A stretch of DNA of 64,000 nucleotides from Lysobacter sp. (GTDB lineage: Bacteria; Pseudomonadota; Gammaproteobacteria; Xanthomonadales; Xanthomonadaceae), in NCBI GenBank assembly GCA_011526085.1, contig WYBC01000030.1, positions 1-64,000 of the forward strand. The letters run 5' to 3'. Below the pieces are notes generated by a model. The model did not search any database, had not been told where the DNA came from, and saw only the letters and a program-made list of their open reading frames with translations. The stretch's first letter is position 1, and each line of letters opens with the position of its first letter. Made by a program: the position numbers and the translations under genes. Positions 8,866 through 17,338 of the stretch are shown here, piece by piece.

Positions 8866-9522
8866 TCAGTGATTGGTCGAATGGGCCCGACCGATCACCA
8901 CCAGATGCCGTTCAGCGTCCAGTCCGGGCACGCTCAGCGGCCGCAGGTCGCGCAATGCCCAGCCCGCCGGGAGGGCCGCGATCTCGTCGTCCGGCCGGGC
9001 GCCCTTCATCGCCAGCAGCACGCCGTCGTCGGCGATCAGGTGTCCGCCCAGGGCCAGGATCTGCGGCAGCGTGGCCAGCGCGCGGGCGGTGATGGCGGCG
9101 AACTGCCCGGGGCGGTCCAGGGCCTCGATCCGCGATTCGGCGACCTCGGCGTTGCCCAGACCCAACTGCCGCAGCGCTTCGCGCATGAACCGCGCCTTCT
9201 TGCCGTTGGATTCCACCAGGGTCACGCGCAGGCCCGGGGTGGCGATGGCCAGCGGAATGCCCGGCAGCCCGGGGCCGGTGCCCAGATCGGCCAGCGTCGG
9301 CAGCCCGGCCACGGCGGGTGCCATCGCCAGCGAGTCCAGCAGGTGCTTGGTCACCATCTCGCGCGGGTCGCGGATCGCGGTGAGGTTGTAGGCGGCGTTC
9401 CAGCGCAGCATCAGCGCGAGATAGCGGGCCAGCGGGCCGGCCAGCGCCGGGTCCAGGCCGAGCGCGGCGAGGCCGGCGTCGAGGTCGTCGCGCGCGGCGG
9501 CGGGGAGATCGGAAACAGTCAT
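8866..9522 (-). CDS. rsmG: 16S rRNA (guanine527-N7)-methyltransferase RsmG
   Basis: A 218-residue SAM-dependent methyltransferase (GidB) that methylates G527 of 16S rRNA. It has the family signature [22 protein letters not shown] (about 43-64), the SAM-binding [18 protein letters not shown] (about 73-90) and [12 protein letters not shown] (about 97). rsmG commonly precedes parAB near the chromosomal origin, as here. A GATAAT hexamer at 9530-9535 lies only 7 nt before the ATG and no Shine-Dalgarno is seen, suggesting a leaderless mRNA. Confidence 0.96.
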   Translation of the reverse strand: MTVSDLPAAARDDLDAGLAALGLDPALAGPLARYLALMLRWNAAYNLTAIRDPREMVTKHLLDSLAMAPAVAGLPTLADLGTGPGLPGIPLAIATPGLRVTLVESNGKKARFMREALRQLGLGNAEVAESRIEALDRPGQFAAITARALATLPQILALGGHLIADDGVLLAMKGARPDDEIAALPAGWALRDLRPLSVPGLDAERHLVVIGRAHSTNH

Positions 9523-9529
9523 CGTCGGA

Positions 9530-9535
9530 ATTATC
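9530..9535 (-). promoter_or_regulatory. -10 element, probably leaderless rsmG
   Basis: On the minus strand GATAAT is followed by 7 nt and then the rsmG ATG, so transcription would begin at or within a base of the start codon. No convincing -35 is present. Confidence 0.5.
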
Positions 9536-9554
9536 GCCTGCCGACGCCCGCCGG

Positions 9555-10205
9555 TCAGGTCGCGCCCCTGCGCCAAGCCAGCGTCGCCCAGTAGCCGGGT
9601 TCGGACGCCCAGGCATGCAGGCCCCAGTCGTCCGGTGCGCCCAGCGCCGGGTCGCAGGCCGCCAGTCGCGGCAGATCCTGCTCATCCAGCACGAAACGCA
9701 GCTTCGTCAATCCGAACGCCAGCCCGCGACCGTGCGCCTTCAGCACCGCTTCCTTGGCGCACCACAGGCGGGTGAACGCGGTCTGCAGCCGCGCCGGATC
9801 GTCGGCCATGGCCGCCAGCCGGGTCGCTTCATCGCCGTCGAAGAACCGCCGCGCCAGCGCCAGCGCGGCCGGCCGGGGCCGCAGCAGCTCGATGTCCGCC
9901 CCCACCTTCACCCGCTCGGCGCAGACCGCCAGGAGGCGTTCGCCGCTGTGGCTCCAGTTGAGATCGACCCGGTGGGTGCCGGCCTCCAGGTACGGTCGGC
10001 CGTAGGGATCGCGGGCGATCGACAGCGCTCCGGGCGGCAACGCCCACAGATCGCCCAGCCATCCGCGGACGCGGGCTTCGGCGTCGTCGCCACGGCGGTA
10101 GGGCCACCAGGCGCAGCGCAGCGGGCCGAGGGAAAGGCTGTTCACGTTCGCGGTCGGTTTGAGGCGGTCGGGCCCGCCAGCGTAAGCTAGCCACGGGGCG
10201 GACAC
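9555..10205 (-). CDS. Sfp-type 4'-phosphopantetheinyl transferase
   Basis: A 216-residue enzyme that would transfer phosphopantetheine from CoA to a serine of carrier proteins. Motifs in order are [12 protein letters not shown] (P1), VGADIELL (P2, metal-binding Asp/Glu) and [17 protein letters not shown] (P3, WxxKEA). It is divergent from the aryl-AMP ligase at 10253 and is a plausible activator of the pigment acyl carrier protein at 36689. The longest frame uses GTG at 10205; a second GTG at 10145 is an alternative that would shorten the N-terminus by 20 residues and still keep every motif. It ends 20 bp before the rsmG -10 element. Confidence 0.9.
   Translation of the reverse strand: MSAPWLAYAGGPDRLKPTANVNSLSLGPLRCAWWPYRRGDDAEARVRGWLGDLWALPPGALSIARDPYGRPYLEAGTHRVDLNWSHSGERLLAVCAERVKVGADIELLRPRPAALALARRFFDGDEATRLAAMADDPARLQTAFTRLWCAKEAVLKAHGRGLAFGLTKLRFVLDEQDLPRLAACDPALGAPDDWGLHAWASEPGYWATLAWRRGAT
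10159..10188 (+). promoter_or_regulatory. candidate sigma-70 promoter for the aryl-AMP ligase
   Basis: TTGAGG (10159-10164), an 18-nt spacer and TAAGCT (10183-10188) resemble a sigma-70 promoter directed at the ligase gene, giving a leader of about 58 nt. It overlaps the 5' end of the divergent phosphopantetheinyl transferase gene. This is pattern evidence only. Confidence 0.35.
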
Positions 10206-10252
10206 ACACTCGGGTCCGGACAGCGCATTGGCGGGAGCGGAACAAACACATC

Positions 10253-11629
10253 ATGTCGGCAGCGATCGGAACCATGGCCGGAGGCACGGCCACACAGACA
10301 TCGCCGAGCCCACGGATGGACCTCGCGGAAGGCCCCGCGGGCCGCAGCTTCGCCTTCGACGGCCACGGGCGCATCGCGCTCGACACCTTCCTCGCCGAGG
10401 TCCGCGGCGTCGCCGCCGATCTGCCGGAAGCGGCCTGCGCGATCAATCTCTGCGAAGACCGCTACCGTTTCCTGGTCGCGTTCTGCGCCGCCGCGGTGCG
10501 CGGCCAGACCAATCTGCTGCCGTCCTCGCGCACGCCCGCGGCGATCGAGGACGTGCGCCGCCAGTATCCCGACAGCTACTGCATCGCCGACGTGCGGCTT
10601 TCGCCGGCGCCGCCGCGCCTGCACGCCCTGCCCGAGCGCCTGCCCAAGCACGACGGGCCGATGCCGCAGGTCGATCCCGATGCGCTGGCGATGATCGGCT
10701 TCACCTCCGGCAGCACCGGCACGCCCAAGCCCAATCCCAAGACCTGGGGCAGCCTGCGCACCAGCACCGGCCAGAATCTCGGCGCCTTGCGCCACCTGTG
10801 GCCCGAGGGCACGACCGTGCCCATCGTCGCCACCGTGCCGTCGCAGCACATGTACGGCATGGAGCTGTCGGTGCTGCTGCCGCTGTTCGCGCAGGCCGCG
10901 GTGCACGGCGGCCGACCGTTCTTTCCCGAGGACGTGGCCCGCGCCGTGCGCGACGCCGATGCGCCCGCGCTGCTGGTGACCACGCCGGTGCACCTGCGCG
11001 CGCTGGTCGAATCGGGCATCGTGCTGCCGCCGCTGGCGGGCATCGTGACCGCGACCGCGCCGCTGCCGCAGGCCCTCGCCGCCGCCGCCGAGCAGCACTT
11101 CGGCGTGGAGGTCCGCGAACTGTTCGGTTCCACCGAAACCTGCGTCATCGCCCAGCGCCGCACCGCCCGCGAAGAGGAGTGGCGTCTGCTGCCCGGCATC
11201 CGCCTGCAGCCGCAGCCCGACGGCACCCTGGTGTTCGGCCCGCACCTGCCGGCGCCGGTGCCGCTGGCGGATCTGATCGAAGTGCGCGCGGACGGCGCCT
11301 TCGTCCTCCGCGGCCGTCAGTCGGATCTGCTGGAGATCGCGGGCAAGCGCGCCTCGCTCGGCGATCTCACCCGCCGCCTGCTCGCCGTGCCCGGCGTGCT
11401 CGACGGCGTGGTGCTGCAGCTCGAGCCGTGCGAGATCACCGGCGTGCGCCGCATCGCCGCGCTGGTGGTGGCGCCGGAACTGCAGGAAGCCGCGATCCTC
11501 GACGCGCTGCGCCAGGCGGTCGACCCGGTGTTCCTGCCGCGCAGGCTCCGCCTCGTCGACGCCCTGCCCCGCAACGACACCGGCAAACTGCCGCGCGACT
11601 CGCTGCTGCGGATGCTCGAAGGGCCCTGA
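10253..11629 (+). CDS. xanA2: AMP-dependent (hydroxy)benzoate ligase, XanA2-like
   Basis: A 458-residue ANL-superfamily adenylating enzyme. The P-loop TSGSTGTPKPNPKTW (about 151-165), FGSTETCVIAQR (A5 region, about 290), the RGRQSDLLEIAGKR hinge (about 350) and the catalytic-lysine end NDTGKLPRDSLL (about 440) are all present. In xanthomonadin and aryl polyene pathways such a ligase activates hydroxybenzoate and loads it onto an acyl carrier protein. No other such ligase is in the pigment locus at 34-49 kb, so this separate gene beside a phosphopantetheinyl transferase is the best candidate. Substrate assignment is inference; other aryl acids are possible. Confidence 0.75.
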   Translation: MSAAIGTMAGGTATQTSPSPRMDLAEGPAGRSFAFDGHGRIALDTFLAEVRGVAADLPEAACAINLCEDRYRFLVAFCAAAVRGQTNLLPSSRTPAAIEDVRRQYPDSYCIADVRLSPAPPRLHALPERLPKHDGPMPQVDPDALAMIGFTSGSTGTPKPNPKTWGSLRTSTGQNLGALRHLWPEGTTVPIVATVPSQHMYGMELSVLLPLFAQAAVHGGRPFFPEDVARAVRDADAPALLVTTPVHLRALVESGIVLPPLAGIVTATAPLPQALAAAAEQHFGVEVRELFGSTETCVIAQRRTAREEEWRLLPGIRLQPQPDGTLVFGPHLPAPVPLADLIEVRADGAFVLRGRQSDLLEIAGKRASLGDLTRRLLAVPGVLDGVVLQLEPCEITGVRRIAALVVAPELQEAAILDALRQAVDPVFLPRRLRLVDALPRNDTGKLPRDSLLRMLEGP

Positions 11630-11700
11630 GCCGGCCGCAGTCGTCGCGCCGCTGCGTTTATGATCCCGGTCGGCGGATGGTCCGCCCGGGGAGACGCGAC

Positions 11701-12093
11701 ATGAATGGTGCAGGCGGTACGCCCGGCGGGATCGGGCAATTCTTCATCGGGCTGATGCTCGCCGTCGCCGGCGGCTGGCTGCTCACCAATCAGGTCACCG
11801 TCACCACCGGCGGTTACTGGCATCTCTGGGGCATGAACGGCTTCGGCCTGTCGCTGATTCCCTTCATCCTCGGCACCGGCCTGATCTTCTTCAACGGCAA
11901 ATCCATCGCCGGCTGGCTGCTGCTCGCCGCCGGGCTGGTGATCGTGTTCGTCGGCATCCTGTCGAACCTGCGGATCTATTTCGAACCCACCAGCCTGTTC
12001 AACACCCTGCTGATGCTGGGCCTGCTCGCCGCGGGTCTGGGCATGATGGCGGCGTCGCTGCGCACGAAGCCGGCGGAGAAGGCCAAGGCCTGA
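11701..12093 (+). CDS. small four-helix membrane protein, unknown role
   Basis: A 130-residue protein with about four hydrophobic segments (FFIGLMLAVAGGWLL, FGLSLIPFILGTGLIFF, WLLLAAGLVIVFVGIL and TLLMLGLLAAGLGMMAA) and a lysine-rich cytoplasmic tail AEKAKA. The start at 11701 follows GGGGAGACGCGAC. A TATGAT hexamer at 11659-11664 could be a -10 with a leader of about 30 nt. A small hairpin (GCCTGATCGTCAGGC, 12088-12102) straddles the stop. No functional motif is visible; it resembles uncharacterised conserved membrane proteins of proteobacteria. Confidence 0.65.
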   Translation: MNGAGGTPGGIGQFFIGLMLAVAGGWLLTNQVTVTTGGYWHLWGMNGFGLSLIPFILGTGLIFFNGKSIAGWLLLAAGLVIVFVGILSNLRIYFEPTSLFNTLLMLGLLAAGLGMMAASLRTKPAEKAKA

Positions 12094-12148
12094 TCGTCAG
12101 GCATCGTCGAAACGAAGCCGGACGATCGTGTACGCGGCAGCGCGCGCT

Positions 12149-12922
12149 TCAACCCGCGAGCTGCACCCACACCGGCGCGTGATCGCTCGGCCGGTCCCAG
12201 GTGCGCGGGTTGCGGTCGATATCGGCGGCGCTGGCGCGTTCGCGCAGCGCGTCGGAGACCAGGGTGAGGTCGATGCGCAGTCCGAGGTTGCGGCGGAACC
12301 CGGCCTGGCGGTAATCCCACCAGCTGAAGAAACCGCCTTCCGCGTGGTGCAGTCGATAGGCGTCGTGCAGGCCGAGATCGAGCAGGCGCTTCAGCGCCGC
12401 GCGCTCGGCGGTGGAGGTGAGGATGCTGTCGTCGTTCCACACCTGCGGATCGTGCACGTCGCGATCGTCGGGGGCGATGTTGAAATCGCCCATCACCACC
12501 AGCTGCGGATGGCGCGACAGCTCGTCGGCCAGCCAGCCGTGCACGGCGTCGAGCCAGCGCAGTTTGTAGTCGTACTTCTCGGTGCCGACATCCTGGCCGT
12601 TGACCACGTACAGATTGACGATGCGCACGCCACCGACGGTCGCGGCGATGGCGCGACGCTGGGCGTCGTCGAATCCGGGAATGCCGATGCACACGTCGTC
12701 GAGCGCATGGCCGCGCGCCAGTAGCGCCACGCCGTTGTAGGTCTTCTGCCCCGCGAACACGCTGCGGTAGCCGAGGCCGGCGAGCACCGCGTCGGGGAAG
12801 CGGTTGTCCTCGAGCTTGGTCTCCTGCAGCCCGACCACGTCGGGCTGCGCGTCCTGCAGCCACTGTTCCAGGTGCGGCAGGCGCACGTTGAGCGAATTGA
12901 CGTTCCAGGAGGCGATTTTCAT
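12149..12922 (-). CDS. xthA: exodeoxyribonuclease III
   Basis: A 257-residue Mg-dependent exonuclease III / AP endonuclease acting in base excision repair. The catalytic motifs are all visible: MKIASWNVNSLNVR, LQETKLED (metal-binding Glu, about 35), GDFNIAPDDRDVHD (about 151, Asp/Asn pair) and DRPSDHAPVWVQL (C-terminal Asp-His). Length is normal. The ATG at 12922 is preceded at 6 nt by TACACT and has no Shine-Dalgarno, suggesting a leaderless transcript. Confidence 0.96.
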   Translation of the reverse strand: MKIASWNVNSLNVRLPHLEQWLQDAQPDVVGLQETKLEDNRFPDAVLAGLGYRSVFAGQKTYNGVALLARGHALDDVCIGIPGFDDAQRRAIAATVGGVRIVNLYVVNGQDVGTEKYDYKLRWLDAVHGWLADELSRHPQLVVMGDFNIAPDDRDVHDPQVWNDDSILTSTAERAALKRLLDLGLHDAYRLHHAEGGFFSWWDYRQAGFRRNLGLRIDLTLVSDALRERASAADIDRNPRTWDRPSDHAPVWVQLAG

Positions 12923-12928
12923 GGCCGG

Positions 12929-12934
12929 AGTGTA
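12929..12934 (-). promoter_or_regulatory. -10 element, probably leaderless xthA
   Basis: TACACT on the minus strand is followed by CCGGCC and the xthA ATG. The identical hexamer and a near-identical 6-nt spacer occur at the aldehyde dehydrogenase gene (16263-16268). Confidence 0.5.
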
Positions 12935-13012
12935 ACGAGAAATGCGGCGCGAACGACAACGCGAATCGTCCCGCGGACCCTCCCATCGGTCATGCCGATT
13001 TCCGGGCGGCGT

Positions 13013-13026
13013 TTGACCCGGATCAA
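13013..13026. promoter_or_regulatory. FNR/Anr-like operator
   Basis: TTGACCCGGATCAA matches the FNR/Anr consensus TTGAT-N4-ATCAA with one mismatch. It lies 58-71 bp upstream of the cytochrome b561 start, a usual distance for oxygen- or redox-responsive activation. No matching -10 was confirmed. Confidence 0.5.
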
Positions 13027-13083
13027 GCCTGCGCGGTGCGCGATGGCGAGAGTACGGGCTCCTCCAACCGACGGAATATCCCG

Positions 13084-13614
13084 ATGTCGTCCGCTTCCAT
13101 CGTCAAGTTCGCGTGGCCGGTCCGCGTCATCCACTGGTCGAGCGCCGGCCTGATCCTGCTGGCCTATCTGACCAGCGAGCTGATGGAAGCGATCGACGAA
13201 GGCGAATACGCCGGTCCCAACTGGCATGTGTTCGCGGGCCTCGCGCTGCTGGCGTTGTTCCTGCCGCGGCTCCTGGCGAAGCTGACGACCCGGGTGCCGC
13301 CGATCGTGCCGCCGCCGTCGCGCGCCGGCATGCTGCCGGCGAAACTCGTCACCCTCGGGCTGCTGCTGTTCGTGCTGGTGCAGCCGGTACTGGGCATTCT
13401 CATGGTGTGGTCGGAAGGCCATGCGCTGCCGGTACCGTTCACCGGCTGGGAACTGCCGCCGCTGATCGTGCTGGGCAAGGGCGCGGGTCATACGCTGGAA
13501 GAAGCGCACGAAATCCTCGGCAACGCCTTCTACGCGGTGATCGGCCTGCATGCGCTGGCCGCGCTGTGGCATCACTTCGGTCGCCGCGACAACACGCTGC
13601 GGCGAATGCTGTGA
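13084..13614 (+). CDS. cytochrome b561 family membrane protein
   Basis: A 176-residue four-helix diheme b-type cytochrome of the bacterial b561 type, likely passing electrons between the quinone pool and a periplasmic or membrane acceptor. Heme-ligand histidines fit the family pattern: VRVIHWSSAG (helix 1, about 17), PNWHVFAGLALL (about 47), and EEAHEILGN and GLHALAALWHHFGRRD (helix 4). The start at 13084 was preferred over the ATG at 13036 because family similarity begins there. The FNR-like box upstream suggests oxygen control. Its 3' end is 4 bp from the convergent cyanophycinase gene. Confidence 0.85.
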   Translation: MSSASIVKFAWPVRVIHWSSAGLILLAYLTSELMEAIDEGEYAGPNWHVFAGLALLALFLPRLLAKLTTRVPPIVPPPSRAGMLPAKLVTLGLLLFVLVQPVLGILMVWSEGHALPVPFTGWELPPLIVLGKGAGHTLEEAHEILGNAFYAVIGLHALAALWHHFGRRDNTLRRML

Positions 13615-13618
13615 ACGA

Positions 13619-14653
13619 TCAGTAGGGAACGACCGGCGTGAACGGTGTGGTCGCGTTGCGCCCATCCACGCTCAGCACGATGCCGACGCCGTTGTGCTGG
13701 CCGGAGACGAAATCGTAGAAACGGCCGGCATCCACGCGCGTGCGCTGGAGATTGCGGTAAATCAGCGGCTGGCCCGGCACGACCTGCGCACGCACGGTAT
13801 CCGCGCGCTCCGCGATCACGTAGACCGCGCCGCCGAGATTGCTGTCGACCGTGCCCACGCCGTTGCGATCGATGAAGAGCGAGGTCTCTTCGTCGATGGC
13901 GAGCGCCGTGATCGACGGCGCGATGCCGTCCTGGCGCAGCCGCGCCATGAACGCCAGCGTGCGGCCCATGCGGTCGCGCGCGGCGAAATGGCTGTCGGTG
14001 ACGATGCCGTCCATGATCGGGAAGCGCAGGAAATCGGTGCTCAACATCATGCCCGGGCCGTACGGGTCGGCCAGCGCTTCGGCGCTGGTGATCCCGGCGA
14101 TGCCGTCGGGGTCGTAGACGAATTCGCCCATCGCCGCCAGCCCCGCGGAGGTGCCGCCGATCACCGCGCCGCGCGCATGCGCGAAATGCAGGGCGTCTTC
14201 CACGCGCGTGCCCTGCCAGGCGTTGACGTAGGTCGACTGGTCGCCGCCGGCGATGAAGATCAGTTCGGCCTTGCGGATCGCGTTGTCGACGTAATCGCTG
14301 TTGGCCTTGTCGCGGCTGTCGACCAGCATCGTCTCGACCGAATCGGGCTTCAACGGACCGGTCACCAGGGTGTAGAGGTAATCGTTGTAGCCGTCCCTGC
14401 CCGAGGTGCGCAGGATGACGATGTCGCCGCCGTTGGCGACCGGATACGCGCGCTGCGCGAAACCCGCGTCCACTTCGGTGCCGCCGCCCATCAGCAGCAG
14501 CGCCGGGCCGCCGACCGGCTGCCGGCTGGAATCCGCGGCGTTGCCGGTCAGCCAGACCCGCGGTTTGACCTGTTTGGCCGCCGCTGCGGTGTGCGGTATC
14601 GCCAGCGCGCACAGCGCGAGCATGAGTGCGAACAACGTCGTCGTCTGGCGCAT
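13619..14653 (-). CDS. secreted cyanophycinase-like S51 peptidase
   Basis: A 344-residue protein with a signal peptide (TLFALMLALCALAIPHTAAAA) and an S51/cyanophycinase domain. The catalytic-serine motif VIGGTSAGLAAMGEF is at about residue 165, with IFIAGGDQSTYVN upstream. S51 enzymes hydrolyse cyanophycin (CphB/CphE) or aspartyl dipeptides; the exported form resembles extracellular CphE. No cyanophycin synthetase is in the window. AAGGACATATCG precedes the ATG at 14653, a good Shine-Dalgarno, favouring this start over ATG codons further upstream. Substrate remains uncertain. Confidence 0.75.
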   Translation of the reverse strand: MRQTTTLFALMLALCALAIPHTAAAAKQVKPRVWLTGNAADSSRQPVGGPALLLMGGGTEVDAGFAQRAYPVANGGDIVILRTSGRDGYNDYLYTLVTGPLKPDSVETMLVDSRDKANSDYVDNAIRKAELIFIAGGDQSTYVNAWQGTRVEDALHFAHARGAVIGGTSAGLAAMGEFVYDPDGIAGITSAEALADPYGPGMMLSTDFLRFPIMDGIVTDSHFAARDRMGRTLAFMARLRQDGIAPSITALAIDEETSLFIDRNGVGTVDSNLGGAVYVIAERADTVRAQVVPGQPLIYRNLQRTRVDAGRFYDFVSGQHNGVGIVLSVDGRNATTPFTPVVPY

Positions 14654-14708
14654 CGATATGTCCTTGCGAAGGGAGGGGTCTTCCGTGGCCGGGGTCATCC
14701 GGTCCGGG

Positions 14709-16256
14709 TCATCCGGTCAACCAGCGGATCATGCGGTCGATCTTGCCGCGATACGGCGGCTTGATGAGATCGGTCGCGGTGAAGCGGGCCTGCCACAGCA
14801 CCGGCATCGCCTTGGTGAACGCATCGAAGCCGGCGCGGCCGTGGTACTGGCCCATGCCGCTGGGGCCGATGCCGCCGAACGGCAGATTGGTCGCCGCGAA
14901 ATGCAGCAGGGTGTCGTTGACGGTCACGCCGCCGGCGATCAGTCGCGACAGGATCGTTTCCACCGTCCGCCTGTCGTGGCTGAAGGGGTACATCGCCAGC
15001 GGCCGGTCGTGGCGCTCGACGTAGGCCAGCGCATCGTCGAGATGGGCATAGCCGAGGATCGGCAGGATCGGCCCGAAGATCTCGTCCTGCATCACCGTCG
15101 CGTCGTCGCCGGGCTCCAGGATCAGGGTCGGCGGCAGCAGGCGTTCGGCTTCGGCGCGCGCCGCGTCGACGCTCGCCAGTTCGATCACCTCGAGTCCGCG
15201 CGCGCGCGCGTCGTCGATGTAGCCGCGCAGCCGGCGGTACTGGCCGGTGTTGATCACGCGGGTGTAGTGGTCGGCGTCGCGCATGTCCGCGCCGTAGCGC
15301 GTCTGCACCTGCGCGCGCAGCGCGGTCACCAGCGCATCGCGGCGCGCGGCGTCGATCAGCACGTAGTCGGGCGCGATGCAGGTCTGGCCGCCGTTGAACC
15401 ATTTGCCGGTGGCCAGCCGCGCCGCGGCCTGTTCGATCGGGAAGTCCGCAGCCACGATCGCCGGCGATTTGCCGCCGAGTTCGAGCGTGAGCGGTGTCAG
15501 GTTCGGCGCCGCCGCCGCCATCACCTTGCGGCCGACCGCGGTGGAGCCGGTGAACACCAGATGGTCGAACGGCAGGCCGGAGAACGCGGCGCCCAGTTCG
15601 GCCCCGCCCAGCGCCACCGCCACGCGGTTCGACGGAAACACATCGTCGAGCAGCGCCTGCAGCCACGCGCTGGTGCGCGGCGTGTGTTCGGACGGCTTGA
15701 GGAACACGTGGTTGCCGGCGGCGATGGCGGTCGCTAGCGGGACCAGCGCGAGGTTCACCGGATAATTCCACGGCGCCATCACGCCGACCACGCCCACCGC
15801 CTCGCGGCGCACCTGCGCGCGCGCCGGCCACAGCTGCCAGCCCACGCCCGTGCGCTTCGGCCGCATCCAGCCGCGCAGATGGCCGCGCAGATGGTCGATC
15901 TCGGCGAGCACGGTCATGCCGTCCGACAACAGGGTCTCGTGTTCGGAACGATGGCCGAAATCCGCGCGCACCGCCGCTTCCATCTCGCCCATCCGCGCCT
16001 TGAAGGCGGCCTTCAGCCGGGCCAGATCCGCCATCCGCTGCGCGTAGTCCGGTTTCTGCGCCCGCCACGCCGCGCGCAGGCGCTCCAGCGTCGGCAGCAG
16101 ATCGGCGACCGCGGTCGCGGGCACGGCGTCGTCGCCCGGTTCCGGTGCGCCCGCGTCGCCCTGGCCTCCGACGGCCGTGGCGGCGGTGATGGCCGCGTTG
16201 GCGGCGATGACGGCCGCATTCGCGGCGGTGACGGCGGCGGTGGTGGAGGTGGTCAT
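14709..16256 (-). CDS. coniferyl-type aldehyde dehydrogenase
   Basis: A 515-residue NAD(P)-dependent aldehyde dehydrogenase of the CalB/coniferyl aldehyde clade. It has LKPSEHTPRTSAWLQ (about 192), FTGSTAVGRKVM (coenzyme loop, about 235), LELGGKSPAIV (catalytic Glu, about 258) and FNGGQTCIAPDYVL with the catalytic Cys (about 292). The enzyme oxidises aromatic or long-chain aldehydes to acids. The first 40 residues are odd: an Ala-rich repeat (AANAAVIAANAAITAAT) from GC-rich low-complexity DNA. The TACACT -10 six bases before the ATG at 16256 nevertheless supports this start. Confidence 0.88.
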   Translation of the reverse strand: MTTSTTAAVTAANAAVIAANAAITAATAVGGQGDAGAPEPGDDAVPATAVADLLPTLERLRAAWRAQKPDYAQRMADLARLKAAFKARMGEMEAAVRADFGHRSEHETLLSDGMTVLAEIDHLRGHLRGWMRPKRTGVGWQLWPARAQVRREAVGVVGVMAPWNYPVNLALVPLATAIAAGNHVFLKPSEHTPRTSAWLQALLDDVFPSNRVAVALGGAELGAAFSGLPFDHLVFTGSTAVGRKVMAAAAPNLTPLTLELGGKSPAIVAADFPIEQAAARLATGKWFNGGQTCIAPDYVLIDAARRDALVTALRAQVQTRYGADMRDADHYTRVINTGQYRRLRGYIDDARARGLEVIELASVDAARAEAERLLPPTLILEPGDDATVMQDEIFGPILPILGYAHLDDALAYVERHDRPLAMYPFSHDRRTVETILSRLIAGGVTVNDTLLHFAATNLPFGGIGPSGMGQYHGRAGFDAFTKAMPVLWQARFTATDLIKPPYRGKIDRMIRWLTG

Positions 16257-16262
16257 GGGCGG

Positions 16263-16268
16263 AGTGTA
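16263..16268 (-). promoter_or_regulatory. -10 element, probably leaderless aldehyde dehydrogenase
   Basis: TACACT on the minus strand is followed by CCGCCC and the ATG at 16256. No Shine-Dalgarno is present. Confidence 0.5.
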
Positions 16269-16302
16269 GAACGTCCCGTAGGGCCCTGCCGTGCGGTCAT
16301 GC

Positions 16303-16308
16303 TTAAAT
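16303..16308 (+). promoter_or_regulatory. -10 element, probably leaderless carbonic anhydrase
   Basis: TTAAAT is followed by 7 nt and the ATG at 16316. It overlaps another ATG at 16307, which it therefore disfavors as the start. Confidence 0.45.
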
Positions 16309-16315
16309 GCCGCGC

Positions 16316-16876
16316 ATGACCCATTCCCACCCCCTCCTCCGCCCCTATCGCCACCATCTGCCGACGCTCGGCGAGCGCGTCTACATCGATCCCGCGGCCA
16401 CCGTCATCGGCGACGTGGTCCTGGGCGACGACGTGTCGGTGTGGCCGTCGACGGTGATCCGCGGCGACGTGAACTTCATCCGCATCGGCGCGCGCACCAA
16501 TCTGCAGGACGGCACCGTGGTGCACGTGAGCCACGACGGGCCGCACGCCAAGCTCGGCGGATTCGCGACCCGCATCGGCAGCGACGTGACCATCGGCCAC
16601 AAGGCGATCATCCATGCCTGCACGCTGGAGGATGCGGTGCTGATCGGGATGGGCGCGGTGGTGCTCGACGGGGCGGTGGTGCGCAAGCACGGGTTCGTCG
16701 GCGCCGGTGCGTTGATCCCGCCGGGCAAGGTCGTCGGCGAAGGCGAGATGTGGCTCGGCAACCCGGGCAGGTTCGCGCGCCAGCTGAAGGATGCCGAGAT
16801 CGAGGCGCTGTACTACTCGGCGCAGCATTACGTGCGTCTGAAGGACGAATACCTCAACGGGTTCGCGCCGGGCTGA
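16316..16876 (+). CDS. gamma-carbonic anhydrase family protein (YrdA-like)
   Basis: A 186-residue left-handed beta-helix protein of hexapeptide repeats related to E. coli YrdA. The recurring pattern appears in PAATVIGDVVLGDDVSVWPSTVIRGD, and the metal-ligand histidines occur in VHVSHDG and TIGHKAIIHAC (about 75-105). The C-terminus SAQHYVRLKDEYLNGF is typical. Bacterial members bind Zn or Fe and may hydrate CO2, though many lack measurable activity. The start at 16316 is preferred because TTAAAT at 16303-16308 would give a leaderless message beginning here; the ATG at 16307 would add three residues. Confidence 0.9.
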   Translation: MTHSHPLLRPYRHHLPTLGERVYIDPAATVIGDVVLGDDVSVWPSTVIRGDVNFIRIGARTNLQDGTVVHVSHDGPHAKLGGFATRIGSDVTIGHKAIIHACTLEDAVLIGMGAVVLDGAVVRKHGFVGAGALIPPGKVVGEGEMWLGNPGRFARQLKDAEIEALYYSAQHYVRLKDEYLNGFAPG

Positions 16877-16909
16877 GCGTCCGCGCCCATTGCCGCATGC
16901 CGCGAGCGT

Positions 16910-17164
16910 TCACGGCCGTGTCGCGATCTCCAGCAGCGACAGCAGGTCGATGGCGTCTTCGCGCGAATCGCCGCACATGTCGGCGGCCGGTTGCAGGCTG
17001 GCGCAGAACGCGGGCCGTTCCGGATGGCCGAACAGCCGGCAGCGCAGGTCGTCGTCCAGTTGCACGCAGGGCATGCCCGCGGGTTTGCCGTGCGGCATGC
17101 CGGGAATGGGCGAGGCGATCGAGGGGGCGATGCAGCAGGCGCCGCAGCCGGGTCGGCAGTCCAT
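16910..17164 (-). CDS. YkgJ-family cysteine cluster protein
   Basis: An 84-residue protein of the YkgJ zinc/iron-chelating family. It shows the family's cysteine spacing: [12 protein letters not shown] at the N-terminus, then [25 protein letters not shown] and DMCGDS. The cysteines are thought to coordinate metal or an Fe-S cluster; function is unknown. It is convergent to the carbonic anhydrase gene with 33 bp between stops. Confidence 0.85.
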   Translation of the reverse strand: MDCRPGCGACCIAPSIASPIPGMPHGKPAGMPCVQLDDDLRCRLFGHPERPAFCASLQPAADMCGDSREDAIDLLSLLEIATRP

Positions 17165-17338
17165 CGGGGTTCCAGGCAGCGGCGGGGACGCGCACGAATT
17201 CGCGCGCGGTCACTGTAAAGTAGCGCTCGACGAGCGACGACTGACGGATGTCCGGGCGGAGAGGATGGCGGAGACGGGCGGGGCGATACCGGCACGATGG
17301 GCCAGCGGGCGTGCGCCCGCGGATGGGACCATGCTTCG

